The notes under the pieces were generated by a model, which made no database searches, was not told where the DNA came from, and worked only from the letters and a program-made list of their open reading frames with translations. Shown here one piece after another: positions 42,490 through 50,977 of a stretch of DNA of 51,259 nucleotides; position 1 is the first letter of the stretch, and each line of letters starts with the position of its first letter. The DNA lies in the NCBI GenBank assembly GCA_937136055.1, contig CAKZOD010000106.1, forward strand, positions 1 to 51,259. The letters are read 5' to 3'. Both the position numbers and the translations under genes were made by a program. The stretch comes from an uncultured Oceanospirillaceae bacterium (GTDB lineage Bacteria > Pseudomonadota > Gammaproteobacteria > Pseudomonadales > Balneatricaceae).

Positions 42490-43455
42490 TTAGGCGTCAC
42501 ACCGCCCTTTAACGACTACTTCATAACCGGGTTCTTCAGGTTCATCATCAGCCATTTGTGCAGGGAAGCCTTCACCTAACACTTGCACTTGGCAGCGCTC
42601 TTCCAAGCGGCGAATGATATTTGGAGATAACTCTCTTGAGCCATACTTTTCGATGCCGTCTTGAAACAGCTCAACCATTAATGGTGCTATCTCTAAGTCC
42701 ATTCCTTGGCGTTTTGTAATTTCGTCAAATAACCCCACATCTTTTAGCACTAAATCCATAGTGAAGCTAATATCGCGACTGCCATTAAGGATAACTTGAG
42801 ACTCTGTTTCGTGCACAAATGAATTACCAGAGGAGGCTTTAATTGCTTCATAGGTGACATTCATATCCATACCTAGTACTTTGGCGGCGGTGAGGGCTTC
42901 AGCTAAAGCTGCAAGGTGCACAGTGCATAAGTAATTTGTCACCACTTTTAGAATAGATGCAGAACCTAATGGGCCGGTGTGAAGCACTCTGCGACCCATT
43001 TTGGTTAATATAGGCAATACTTGATCAAAAGCCTTACGCTCACAGCCTGCAAAAATCGAAATGTTGCCAGTATCAGCGCGATGACAGCCGCCAGACACTG
43101 GGCAATCAACTGACAGCGCACCTTTCGCACTAATGAGTTCACTAATACGGCGCACTTCCGCTTCATCTGTTGTGCTCATTTCCAGCCAAATTTTGCCTTT
43201 GGAAATGCCGGCTAATACGCCGTTTTCACCTTCAACAACTTGTGAGCAAGCAGCAGGAGAGGGGAGGCAAGTGATAATAATGTCACACTGCTCTGCTATT
43301 TCTTGGGGTGAGTTGGCGCTATGTGCGCCACGGCTAACAAAATCGTCAACAAGGGATTGGTTTAAGTCGAGTACTGTCAAATCAATATTGTTGCGTAGTA
43401 AGCTACCTGCGAGTTTGCCACCGACGTTTCCGAGTCCTATAAAACCTGTTTTCAT
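42490..43455 (-). CDS. NAD(P)-dependent beta-hydroxyacid dehydrogenase (3-hydroxyisobutyrate dehydrogenase family)
   Basis: 321 residues. Rossmann motif GFIGLGNVGGKLAGSLL at 4-20, substrate motif CPVSGG at 118-123, and the catalytic Lys170 in the GxGSxxKxxxN segment (GPLGSASILKVVTNYL). The C-terminal extension (about 285-321) is Glu/Pro-rich and beyond the usual 290-300 residues. The family covers 3-hydroxyisobutyrate, tartronate semialdehyde and glyoxylate reductases. It is the first gene of the operon, divergent from a LysR gene, so it should be strongly controlled by that regulator. Confidence 0.9.
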   Translation of the reverse strand: MKTGFIGLGNVGGKLAGSLLRNNIDLTVLDLNQSLVDDFVSRGAHSANSPQEIAEQCDIIITCLPSPAACSQVVEGENGVLAGISKGKIWLEMSTTDEAEVRRISELISAKGALSVDCPVSGGCHRADTGNISIFAGCERKAFDQVLPILTKMGRRVLHTGPLGSASILKVVTNYLCTVHLAALAEALTAAKVLGMDMNVTYEAIKASSGNSFVHETESQVILNGSRDISFTMDLVLKDVGLFDEITKRQGMDLEIAPLMVELFQDGIEKYGSRELSPNIIRRLEERCQVQVLGEGFPAQMADDEPEEPGYEVVVKGRCDA

Positions 43456-43592
43456 AATCAGCCTCTTTGTTTAATTTTATTTTTGATAACAACGAGTTTA
43501 AAAAGGGATTGAGAGCGGAACAATTGATAATTATTGTCAAGATTGGTAAGTTTTATCTACCGGTTCTAAATGCATTTTGCGATAGGTAAAAA

Positions 43593-44498
43593 ATGGCAAT
43601 AGATCATAAAAAGATTCCTCCACTTAAGCCTCTCATCGGATTTGAAGTTGCAGCGAGATTACAAAGTGTTCGCGGTGCAGCCCAAGAGCTTAATTTAACG
43701 CACCCTGCAATTAGCCATCAGTTGCGTGTGTTAGAAGCGGATTTAGGCGTGAAGCTATTTGAGAAGCACGGCAGAAACATCAAACTAACCACAGAGGGCG
43801 AGCACTTTTACCCTTATGTGCTATCAGCTTTAGAAACATTACAGCAAGGTGTGCAGAGCTTAGCTGTGCGACAGCAGCTTCCTAGTATTCGTTTACAAGC
43901 TTATGTGACGCTCTCAATTCGCTGGTTAGCATCACGCTTGAGTCAGTTTCGAAAGCAGTTTGCGGATATTGACCTTCAATTAAAGTCAAATAATGCGGGG
44001 TGGGAGTTTGATGAGACACAAGCTGATATTGGCGTCATTTATAGTGTTGAAAACCTCCCTGATCACTTATTAGGTATTGAGCTATTCCCATCACAAGTGT
44101 TTCCGGTTTGTTCGCCAAAGCTATTAGCCGATCAAACATTGCCTTTATCGCCATCGGTATTGTTAAACTATCCGCTATTGATGGTTTCAAGTGAAAAGCA
44201 TTATTGGAGCTGGGCGCAATGGTATCGTGACTTAGGCTACCCTTTAACGCAGCAAGCAACCACCCTGACGGTTGACACTTTAGCAGTGGCTTTAGAAATG
44301 GCAGCTTCAGGGGAGGGAGTTGCGTTAGTGAATGGACCTGTTGCACAAGATAGTATTGCTGCGGGTAAGCTGATAAGGCCTGTTAAAGAAATGGCACAAG
44401 GTTCTGGCAAGTGGCTAATTGTAGTGCCAAAACATTTATTGAATCATCCGCCCATTCAATCGTTAATCTGTTGGTTAAAAGCGCAGGCTCATTGCTGA
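43593..44498 (+). CDS. LysR-type regulator (GcvA-like)
   Basis: 301 residues. N-terminal winged HTH (about 12-70: LIGFEVAARLQSVRGAAQEL, LTHPAISHQLRVLEADLGVKLFEK) and effector domain from about 95. It is divergent from the operon 43455-37963, with 137 bases between the starts, and is the likely activator of that operon. The DNA-binding domain is of the same GcvA-like group as the regulator at 14206-15150, so the two regulators may have arisen by duplication. Its ligand is unknown. Confidence 0.9.
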   Translation: MAIDHKKIPPLKPLIGFEVAARLQSVRGAAQELNLTHPAISHQLRVLEADLGVKLFEKHGRNIKLTTEGEHFYPYVLSALETLQQGVQSLAVRQQLPSIRLQAYVTLSIRWLASRLSQFRKQFADIDLQLKSNNAGWEFDETQADIGVIYSVENLPDHLLGIELFPSQVFPVCSPKLLADQTLPLSPSVLLNYPLLMVSSEKHYWSWAQWYRDLGYPLTQQATTLTVDTLAVALEMAASGEGVALVNGPVAQDSIAAGKLIRPVKEMAQGSGKWLIVVPKHLLNHPPIQSLICWLKAQAHC

Positions 44499-44944
44499 GT
44501 GTCATGCAAATTATATCCAGTGTAGATTTAATTTTTAACAAACATTGTAGAGTTTGAAAGGTCATTGCATCTTGAAAATTCAGTAAAAAATTAATAAATG
44601 ATATATTTTTTGTGAAATAACGCCTGTTTAAAATTGATATAGATCAATAAATCACCGGTTTCTGGATTTGTGTTCTCGCGTATTGTCCAAAAAGCTCGAA
44701 AGCAGGGAGCGTGAGGTTTATCGGGTGTTTATCTAATGAATTTTGGCTTAATAGGCTAAGTAAAGCGTAGAGCTAAAAAGCTATTTCATTCAATTGGTTA
44801 TGCTTGTGGCTAGTTAAACTCATGCTTTTTGAAATAAAATGTGAAACTCAAAATATCGACTACGTTTTCTAATATATCTATGTGATTAATTTTCATTAGG
44901 TGAGCAAGCTTTCCCTGCTTGCCAGTGCTAGAAGGACTCTGTCG
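44499..44944. other. Intergenic region upstream of the chemoreceptor gene
   Basis: About 445 bases with no convincing gene or RNA. An in-frame GTG at 44900 extends the chemoreceptor frame but lacks a ribosome-binding site. The chemoreceptor promoter (often sigma-28 dependent) should be here; I could not identify a clear one. Confidence 0.5.
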
Positions 44945-46567
44945 ATGTTTAAAAATTACAATATTAAGCAAAAAGTATTTGCGCTAATTGCCACTGTGTT
45001 GATGGTGATTCTTTTAGTCGCTATATATTCTTATATGGCAATCATACCGGTGTCTAAAAACTGGAAAGATTTCCAGCATCAAGTTGAAGTCAGGCAAAGC
45101 CTTTTAATGCAAATTAAAGCAGAGTTTGGTTATGGCGGAATGATTCATAACTTTAAAAACTATGTGTTGCGTGGCCAAGATAAGTATGTGGGCAGGATAA
45201 ACAATAACTACGAGCGGCTTAATAATGAAATCGTTGAATACCAGAAAATTGCTGGCTTAAAAGAAGAAGAGAAATTAGCGTTAACTGCAATCGCGCAAGT
45301 GATGAGTAATTATCATAAAAACACCTCGCTAGTGCAGAGCATGTTTGCGAAAGGTATGAGTTCTAAGCAGATAGACTCCGCCGTAAAAATCAGTGATAAA
45401 CCCGCTTTAGAAGCCTTTGACTTACTTGATAAAGAGTATGAACAGCTATCTTCCGGCTATAATTTAAAAATCGATGATGCGATTTCTCACTCAATTATTG
45501 CATTACTTGCAGGGCTGTTTATTTGTGCCATTTTTATTGCAATGGCACTCGTATGGCTTTATGCCAACATCATGCCTCCTCTTAATAGCCTCAATGAAAC
45601 AATGTCAGACATCGCAGAAGGTGAAGGGGACTTAAGCGTCCGTTTGCAAGATAGTCGTAAAGATGAAATCGGTGCTTTGGCAAAGTCTTTTAACCGATTT
45701 ATTTCTAAGCTTGAATCTACCATTATGCAGCAGCAAAACATTGTCGGTGATATTGCGCTAAGGGCTGAGCAGTTGAGTAAATCAGCGATATCTTCAACCC
45801 AATCAATGAATCAGCAACAGCAACATACATTAGAAATAGCCGATGCAATAGAGCAGTTAAGCGGCGCACTTGGCGATGTTGGAGAAAGTGCTAATACAGC
45901 CTCAGAAACGTCTGCACAAACAGATTCTCAATCGAGTAGCGGGCAAAGTGCGGTTAATCAATCGATGCAAGAAGTCCAAAAATTGCAGGCGCGTATTACA
46001 AGTGTCTCTGAGGTCATTGGCAAACTAAATGGCGCATCAGAAGAGATCTCACAAGTGGTTAACGTGATAGCGGGCATTGCTGAGCAAACAAACTTATTGG
46101 CATTGAATGCGGCGATCGAAGCGGCGCGAGCAGGGGATTCAGGACGAGGTTTTGCGGTTGTAGCCGATGAGGTAAGAGGGCTTGCACAGCGCACTGCGGC
46201 ATCACTTGATGATATTCGCAGAATGACGGAGCAGTTAGTGGTAGGTACACGTGAAGCAGTATCGGCAATGGATCAAGGGCAAGAAGAGGTACAAAACACG
46301 GTGAGTATTGCACAAGGTGCGAAAGATAATATTGAGCAGATTAGTGTGGGCATTGGTACTATTTTACAAATGAATCAGCAGATAGCGGGTGTGGCGCAGC
46401 AACAATCAAGCATTACCCAAGAGATGAATTTAAGTATTCAAAATGTCTCTCAAATGTCTGTTTCCATTCTTGAAGATTCAACTAGTATAGCGACTGAAAC
46501 AGCAGGGCTTGCAGAGCTTTCATCACAGTTAAAAACATTAACAGATCAATTTAAAGTATCTGCTTGA
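44945..46567 (+). CDS. Methyl-accepting chemotaxis protein
   Basis: 540 residues from ATG 44945, which has AGAAGGA at a proper distance; an earlier GTG start at 44900 has none. First membrane helix about 12-32 (VFALIATVLMVILLVAIYSY). A periplasmic helical sensor region of about 150 residues (GMIHNFKNYVLRGQDKYV suggests a four-helix-bundle type) follows, then the second helix about 185-210 (IIALLAGLFICAIFIAMALVWLY), a HAMP domain (about 210-265) and the signalling domain. The hairpin tip EQTNLLALNAAIEAARAG and RGFAVVADEVRGLA are canonical for CheA/CheW binding. There is no C-terminal CheR pentapeptide. Ligand unknown. Confidence 0.93.
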   Translation: MFKNYNIKQKVFALIATVLMVILLVAIYSYMAIIPVSKNWKDFQHQVEVRQSLLMQIKAEFGYGGMIHNFKNYVLRGQDKYVGRINNNYERLNNEIVEYQKIAGLKEEEKLALTAIAQVMSNYHKNTSLVQSMFAKGMSSKQIDSAVKISDKPALEAFDLLDKEYEQLSSGYNLKIDDAISHSIIALLAGLFICAIFIAMALVWLYANIMPPLNSLNETMSDIAEGEGDLSVRLQDSRKDEIGALAKSFNRFISKLESTIMQQQNIVGDIALRAEQLSKSAISSTQSMNQQQQHTLEIADAIEQLSGALGDVGESANTASETSAQTDSQSSSGQSAVNQSMQEVQKLQARITSVSEVIGKLNGASEEISQVVNVIAGIAEQTNLLALNAAIEAARAGDSGRGFAVVADEVRGLAQRTAASLDDIRRMTEQLVVGTREAVSAMDQGQEEVQNTVSIAQGAKDNIEQISVGIGTILQMNQQIAGVAQQQSSITQEMNLSIQNVSQMSVSILEDSTSIATETAGLAELSSQLKTLTDQFKVSA

Positions 46568-46578
46568 ATGGATTAGTG

Positions 46579-46722
46579 TTAAACCCTTATATCAGTGTTT
46601 TGATGTAAGGGTTTCAATGCCGGCACATGCTCAAACTCAATACCCGCCATATGCATATAAGCATCGACTTTTAAAATGAATGGGCTTGGATCAATAACGC
46701 CAAAACTATGTAATTGAATCAT
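46579..46722 (-). pseudogene. N-terminal fragment of a glutathione S-transferase-like gene
   Basis: A 47-codon frame with AAGGAG nine bases before the ATG reads MIQLHSFGVIDPSPFILKV then DAYMHMAGIEFEHVP. This matches the N-terminal thioredoxin-fold start of metaxin/FAXC-like GSTs (PSPFxxKVxxYLxMAG). It then ends in unrelated sequence (ALKPLHQNTDIRV) before a stop. About 150-200 residues that such proteins normally have are missing, and no continuation is seen downstream. It is best read as a gene remnant left by a deletion. The ribosome-binding site is still intact, so a short peptide may be made. Confidence 0.6.
46581..46614. terminator. Hairpin downstream of the chemoreceptor gene
   Basis: AAACCCTTA (46581-46589) is the exact complement of TAAGGGTTT (46606-46614) with a 16-base loop. 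It starts 14 bases after the chemoreceptor stop and overlaps the end of the GST fragment. The U-tract is weak. Confidence 0.55.
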
Positions 46723-46814
46723 TTTATTCTCCTTGAATTAATTCCATCAGTTTAATTCAAGGCCACTGACAGTAGATGTCAGTAGGTTTTTAGCAGTGCT
46801 GCTTTTTTATGCTT

Positions 46815-47693
46815 TTATAGCGGTTCAACTTTAAAGCCAGCTAACTTTAGTTGGTTAATTAAACCATCAGGGGCATTGAGGTGAAGGGTGCCTACCATTA
46901 CAAACTCAGTGAGATTGTTATGGTTGAGAGCTTTAAGTGTAGGAAGCCAGTTATTATTTCGTTTAACCACTAGCGTATTGTAAAGTTCAGGAAAATCTTC
47001 TCTCATTTTTTTTACAACCGGGCTGTTAGTGAGTGCCTCTAAATCACCGCTGCGCCAGTTTAATTTCATAACTTTAATATATTCAGGTAACTGCGCCAAA
47101 TCATCTAAGGTGTAATTGATCATTAAGTTCGCTTCAATATTTCCCATAGATTGAATAGACGCTATTTGCTGATCAACTGTCTCTAATTGCCCGAGTGGTT
47201 TTTTATCTAGCAGGGCTTTTTTGTAAAAGTGCTCTTCAACACCGTATTCGCCAACCATCCCTAAACGATGATATTCAATCAGCGAAAGTGTCACTGATAG
47301 CGCCCAAGGGTAATATTTTGAGAAATGAGTAATCTGAATGTTTCGTTGATTAAGGTAGTGTTTCAACCTTTCATAAGTGGCGGTATTAAGGGCTTTCACC
47401 AATGTGTCATCGTTGCTCCCTTGCATAGCAGATAAAAACTTTTGCTGATAGGCCGAGCTCTTACTTGCACTCATATCCGTTTCAAAAATTAGCTTGTCTG
47501 CATCTTTATATGCTTGATAAAACTCATTTGGTAATGGGTGATCTTGAGGGCTAAGCACATGAATAGTACCAGCGAGGTAAAAATAGTTACCCGAGTTACT
47601 GACTTTCCAAACAGAAGATTGAGCTTGGGCGAAGGGGGTTGTTACAAAAGCAAAAAATAATAAGCTTGCAGCTAATAACTTCTTAATAGTCAA
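46815..47693 (-). CDS. TraB/GumN family protein, exported
   Basis: 292 residues with a signal peptide (KKLLAASLLFFAFVTTPFAQA, cleavage near residue 25). Two GTxH motifs typical of the TraB/GumN fold are present: LAGTIHVLSPQDHPLP near residue 42 and VMVGTLHLNAPDGLI near residue 270. KLIFETDMSAS supplies the conserved acidic residue. The family is related to Tiki-type metalloproteases, and a metal-dependent hydrolase function has been proposed; for the bacterial proteins this is unproven. It probably acts in the periplasm. Monocistronic, with no obvious partner genes. Confidence 0.88.
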   Translation of the reverse strand: MTIKKLLAASLLFFAFVTTPFAQAQSSVWKVSNSGNYFYLAGTIHVLSPQDHPLPNEFYQAYKDADKLIFETDMSASKSSAYQQKFLSAMQGSNDDTLVKALNTATYERLKHYLNQRNIQITHFSKYYPWALSVTLSLIEYHRLGMVGEYGVEEHFYKKALLDKKPLGQLETVDQQIASIQSMGNIEANLMINYTLDDLAQLPEYIKVMKLNWRSGDLEALTNSPVVKKMREDFPELYNTLVVKRNNNWLPTLKALNHNNLTEFVMVGTLHLNAPDGLINQLKLAGFKVEPL

Positions 47694-47905
47694 AGTTGTT
47701 GCTCCGGTTTGATATTAGAGATGGGTTAGTGAGCATTTTACTCACTCTTATTTATTAGTTATTCGGCTTTTTAACAGTGCTGTTTTTATAATGATCCTTT
47801 ATATCACTGGGCTGAATTAATAGCTTCTATAATTTATTACTCTCTGAGAGTGAAGTTCTCATAAAACCCTGTATCCATAAGAAACAGGGTGGAGGGGAAA
47901 TGCAT

Positions 47906-48316
47906 TTAAGCGTTAGGCATAGTATCAAACTTAGGAAGAGCGGGGTCCATGTGATCCCAAGATGCACCGCTGCTGGCGTACACGACCATGGTTGGTTTAA
48001 ATTGTTCTAGATCATGCAGGCTGCCTGCGCGGATAAACTCTAGTTCAGCAACAGCGCTGTTCTCTGCATAAATGTGGGAGCCGCAGCCTGGGCAAAAGCC
48101 TCTTTTAACTGTGTTACCACTTGCAGCTTGCTTTTCGTGAAATGCGAGTTCGCCATCGATCACTAAACTGCCACGGGGCACGGCAATACTTGAGATATGT
48201 CCAGCACCACTGATTTTTTGACAGTCAGAGCATTGGCAATGACCTGCTAAAACGGGTTCTTGGGAACAACTGTAACTGATTTTTCCACATAGGCATTCTC
48301 CGGATATTGTAGACAT
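47906..48316 (-). CDS. GFA-family zinc protein
   Basis: 136 residues. Zinc ligands in CLCGKISYSC, GHCQCSDCQKISGAGH and GFCPGCGSHIYAEN. WDHMDPALPKFDTMP at the C-terminus is characteristic of the larger GFA subgroup annotated as aldehyde-activating proteins; actual activity is not established. It is divergent from an HxlR regulator with a long inverted repeat between the two genes, so it is almost certainly a target of that regulator and may respond to aldehydes or electrophiles. Confidence 0.87.
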   Translation of the reverse strand: MSTISGECLCGKISYSCSQEPVLAGHCQCSDCQKISGAGHISSIAVPRGSLVIDGELAFHEKQAASGNTVKRGFCPGCGSHIYAENSAVAELEFIRAGSLHDLEQFKPTMVVYASSGASWDHMDPALPKFDTMPNA

Positions 48317-48333
48317 CGCTTTCTCCTTGTTAG

Positions 48334-48391
48334 TTACTTTCGATATTGAAGTTACTAAAGAGTATATTAGTTACTTCAATATCGCAAGTAA
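48334..48391. promoter_or_regulatory. Long inverted repeat between GFA and HxlR genes (operator candidate)
   Basis: The 23 bases at 48334-48356 are complementary to 48369-48391 at 21 of 23 positions, with a 12-base spacer. Each half contains CGATATTGAAGT or its complement. The element fills most of the divergent promoter region, starting 17 bases before the GFA start. HxlR-family regulators bind such divergent sites. Confidence 0.65.
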
Positions 48392-48445
48392 GTGGGTTAA
48401 TATTTCACTAATATGAAATTAGGTGCTTTTTATGAGTTATGAGTT

Positions 48446-48823
48446 ATGAGTGATAGAGATCAGTTTTTGCGATCAGGTTGCCCAATTGTTAATGGCTTAG
48501 ATATCTTTGGCGACAAATGGACACTTGTCATTCTAAGAGATTTGATTTGCGGTAAACAAACCTACACTGAGCTGGCAAGCTCGCCTGAGAAAATACCGAC
48601 AAACAGGTTGGCTGAGCGTTTGAAAATGCTGGAAGCTGAAAACTTATTGTTAAAAGAACAATATCAAACAAGACCTAAGCGATATAAATATGTATTAACG
48701 GCAAAAGGCAAAAGCACTCTGCCGATACTGCAAGAGATTGCTAAATGGGGTAATAACCATGTACAAGGTACATGGGTTCCCCCTGAATGGTTTATGCAAG
48801 CTCAGCCCTCAGAGACTGCATAA
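48446..48823 (+). CDS. HxlR-family transcriptional regulator
   Basis: 125 residues. The family pattern is complete: CPIVNGLDIFGDKWTLVILRDL (helix 1-2 with the conserved N-terminal Cys13), YTELASSPEKIPTNRLAERLKMLE (recognition region), and YVLTAKGKSTLPIL (wing). The single cysteine before helix 1 is the redox/aldehyde-sensing residue in HypR/YodB-type members, which fits control of the divergent GFA gene. The start lies within short ATGAGTT repeats (48432-48445), and the nearest AGG is about 22 bases away, so translation initiation may be weak. Monocistronic. Confidence 0.9.
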   Translation: MSDRDQFLRSGCPIVNGLDIFGDKWTLVILRDLICGKQTYTELASSPEKIPTNRLAERLKMLEAENLLLKEQYQTRPKRYKYVLTAKGKSTLPILQEIAKWGNNHVQGTWVPPEWFMQAQPSETA

Positions 48824-49026
48824 TCCCGTTTTTTGGACTAATAAGTTACTCAAATTAGCAGTTAATGCCGTTAAAAAAATACTGATCAAAGGCGTATTTA
48901 TTAGCTGATTAATAGCTATCGCAGTGACTTAACATAGGTTCTAATCTATAGGTTTATATGAGAGTTGTAAGAAATGAGTATTAAAAGCCAAGCTTTAGTG
49001 CGCATTCTTCAATGTTTTTTAAGTTT

Positions 49027-49046
49027 CCCCTGCTTAATAGCAGGGG
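49027..49046. terminator. Hairpin between convergent HxlR and GST genes
   Basis: CCCCTGC (49027-49033) pairs with GCAGGGG (49040-49046) around a 6-base loop. A clear U-tract is lacking on both strands, but the position between converging genes suggests a bidirectional terminator. Confidence 0.55.
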
Positions 49047-49076
49047 CTTAGTATGGAAAACCTTTGATTATAGCTG

Positions 49077-49790
49077 CTATTTACAGCACTGGCTTTGGTT
49101 ACATCGATCGATGTTAGAAGGGCAATCTTCGAAATTTCCAAGATAGGTATCTTTAGACAAGTAAAAGCTGCTGAAGGCATTTTCAAAGTCTGCCGAGACT
49201 GATTTTTGTGGGATGCTCGTTTGCATTATCCCTTGCTGCCACAGTATTACTTTTGGGTTTCCTGCTAGTAAGTTGTACCCCGTATGTTTAAAAATAATGT
49301 GAGCACGATGTAGCAGAGGTAACCAAGCAATATCGACATTACTCAACATACCTCCTTTAAAGTAAGGGCCTTGGTGAGCTTGCTGGGTAAGTGCAGTTTC
49401 GGCTTTAGCGAAGATTTTTGATAGCTTTTCAGCGCGTTGTTCTAAGCTTGCTTTATCAGCACTACGCATTGTGCTGCATTGATATAGGTAGTTTTTTGTA
49501 GCCATGTAACTCCATGCGCGATCAATCGCCTTTTGCTCTGCACTAATGCCAGGCTCAATTGGCTCACTTACCTCATCTATATATTCCACAATGGCATCTG
49601 ATTCAAACAGTGCAGTGCCTGATTGTGTGAGTAACAATGGCACTTGACCATGGGGGGAAATATCCAAGAACCACTTAGGTTTATTGCTCAAACTAATATA
49701 CACAACTTCATAGGGGACATTTTTAGCTTCTAATAGAGCAGTGACGCGCTGAACAAACGGACAAATTTTAAAGCTGACAATTTTCATCAT
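49077..49790 (-). CDS. Glutathione S-transferase family protein with cysteine-rich tail
   Basis: 237 residues. N-terminal thioredoxin-like domain with KICPFVQRVTALLEAKNVPYE (Cys in the CPF position, omega-like catalytic residue), HGQVPLLL (cis-Pro) and ESDAIVEYID (glutathione-binding SD). The helical C-terminal domain follows. The last about 20 residues carry four cysteines (DCPSNIDRCNQSQCCK), unusual for the family and possibly metal- or redox-sensitive. The gene lies 65 bases downstream of the SigZ gene on the same strand, so it is probably part of that sigma factor's operon and response. Confidence 0.87.
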   Translation of the reverse strand: MMKIVSFKICPFVQRVTALLEAKNVPYEVVYISLSNKPKWFLDISPHGQVPLLLTQSGTALFESDAIVEYIDEVSEPIEPGISAEQKAIDRAWSYMATKNYLYQCSTMRSADKASLEQRAEKLSKIFAKAETALTQQAHQGPYFKGGMLSNVDIAWLPLLHRAHIIFKHTGYNLLAGNPKVILWQQGIMQTSIPQKSVSADFENAFSSFYLSKDTYLGNFEDCPSNIDRCNQSQCCK

Positions 49791-49855
49791 TGATACATTC
49801 CAGTTATATAGGTGTACCTGTAAGACGAAAAAGGGCTAAAAAAGACGAAAGTTAT

Positions 49856-50398
49856 TTAACATTTTTTACAATGATTATTCTTTCTATCAAAATCGATTAA
49901 GTTACCTTGAGTATCTAAATGATAATGACAGCAGTTTTCAAAGAGTGCTTTTAATTCGGTTCTCGCTTTTTGCACACGGGATTTCAAAGTGGAATAGCTG
50001 ATACCTTCTTGTAAGGCGTAATTTTTTTGAGAAACCCCTTCTAAATCGATTGAGCGTAATAAGTCAGCAGCTTCTTCAGGAAGTGCCTGTAGAAAAGGTT
50101 CTATACAGCGAGATAATTCGCCCTTAACATCATAATCGCCACTGGCATACCAGAGCTCTTCACTACTCAGCGTATTAGGACTTTCTTTTTTCCGGTAAAA
50201 GTCGATGATCGTTCTATTTGCAATTTGAAATATCCAAGGCTTAATACTTTCGGATTTTTGTAAATGCGCTAGATTGTTGTATGTTTTGATCATTATTTCT
50301 TGGAGGAGATCGTCAACATCAGCGGCATTTGCTATTTTTGAGTGCAAAAATGCTTTTAAGCTATTGCGATAGGCAGACCAAATTTTTTCAATGTTCAT
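49856..50398 (-). CDS. sigZ: ECF-type RNA polymerase sigma factor, SigZ group
   Basis: 180 residues. Region 2 (about 8-75: DVDDLLQEIMIKTYNNLAHLQ, IKPWIFQIANRTIIDFYRKKE) and region 4 (about 100-155: LRSIDLEGVSQKNYALQEGISYSTLKSRVQKARTEL) are complete. The C-terminal extension with CCHYHLD, GNLIDFDRKNNHC and CKKC is the signature of the SigZ group, and the cysteines and histidines could bind a metal or sense redox state. No anti-sigma factor gene is next to it, so the tail may provide regulation directly. It precedes the GST gene. Confidence 0.9.
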   Translation of the reverse strand: MNIEKIWSAYRNSLKAFLHSKIANAADVDDLLQEIMIKTYNNLAHLQKSESIKPWIFQIANRTIIDFYRKKESPNTLSSEELWYASGDYDVKGELSRCIEPFLQALPEEAADLLRSIDLEGVSQKNYALQEGISYSTLKSRVQKARTELKALFENCCHYHLDTQGNLIDFDRKNNHCKKC

Positions 50399-50629
50399 AG
50401 TCGTTTCATGATTGATTAATAGCTCGTTATACTAAAATTAAGGTATTCATCGCTGGTAATGCTGTTTCCTATACTAAACATCTTTATTAAATTTAAAAGC
50501 ACTCGCTTCAGACTTCATTAAATGAAAGTATTGGAAGAAGGGATAATCTATGTAAGTTGTAGCGGCTCGATATTATATTTGCCAACAATTTAAGTCTTAT
50601 TAACCAACTATTTATGAAAGGTAGATATT

Positions 50630-50977
50630 ATGTGGTTTCAAAAAGAAATTGTTTTGAGCCCCCGAGCAAGAGGGTTTCATTTAATCACTCAAGAAATTAT
50701 CCAGCAGTTACCTGAAATGTCCCAGTTGAAGGTTGGCATGATGAATATCTTGATAAAACACACATCCGCTTCTCTGACGATAAATGAAAATGCAGATTCG
50801 AGTGTTAGAGATGATTTTGAAAGTTTTTTCAATCGTTTAGTAGCGCAAGACACGCCTTATTTTACCCATATCTACGAGGGAAGCGACGATATGCCTGCTC
50901 ACTTAAAAAGTAGTTTGCTGGGGAGTAGCTTGAATATACCTATTACGCAAGGTGCATTAAATTTAGAGATGATCTAA
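50630..50977 (+). pseudogene. yjbQ: YjbQ-family protein, C-terminus truncated by a repeat
   Basis: 115 residues that follow YjbQ/UPF0047 closely: MWFQKEIVLSPRARGFHLIT, HTSASLTINENADSSVRDD, YEGSDDMPAHLKSSLLGSSL, IPITQGALNL. Intact relatives (about 138 residues) continue with a GTWQGIxLxEHRxxGGSRR segment, which contains conserved Glu/His/Arg residues. Here the frame switches after Leu112 to E-M-I and stops. The junction coincides with the start of a 90-bp repeat at 50970. The protein probably lacks activity, which for YjbQ is described as secondary thiamine-phosphate synthase-like. GAAAGGTAG lies before the ATG. Confidence 0.75.

Noticed and set aside
44680..44740. String resembling part of a cyclic di-GMP (GEMM) riboswitch upstream of the chemoreceptor (CGAAAGCAGGGAGCG)
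   Set aside because: The conserved CACGCA and the ACGCAAAGCC segment with its pairing stem are missing.
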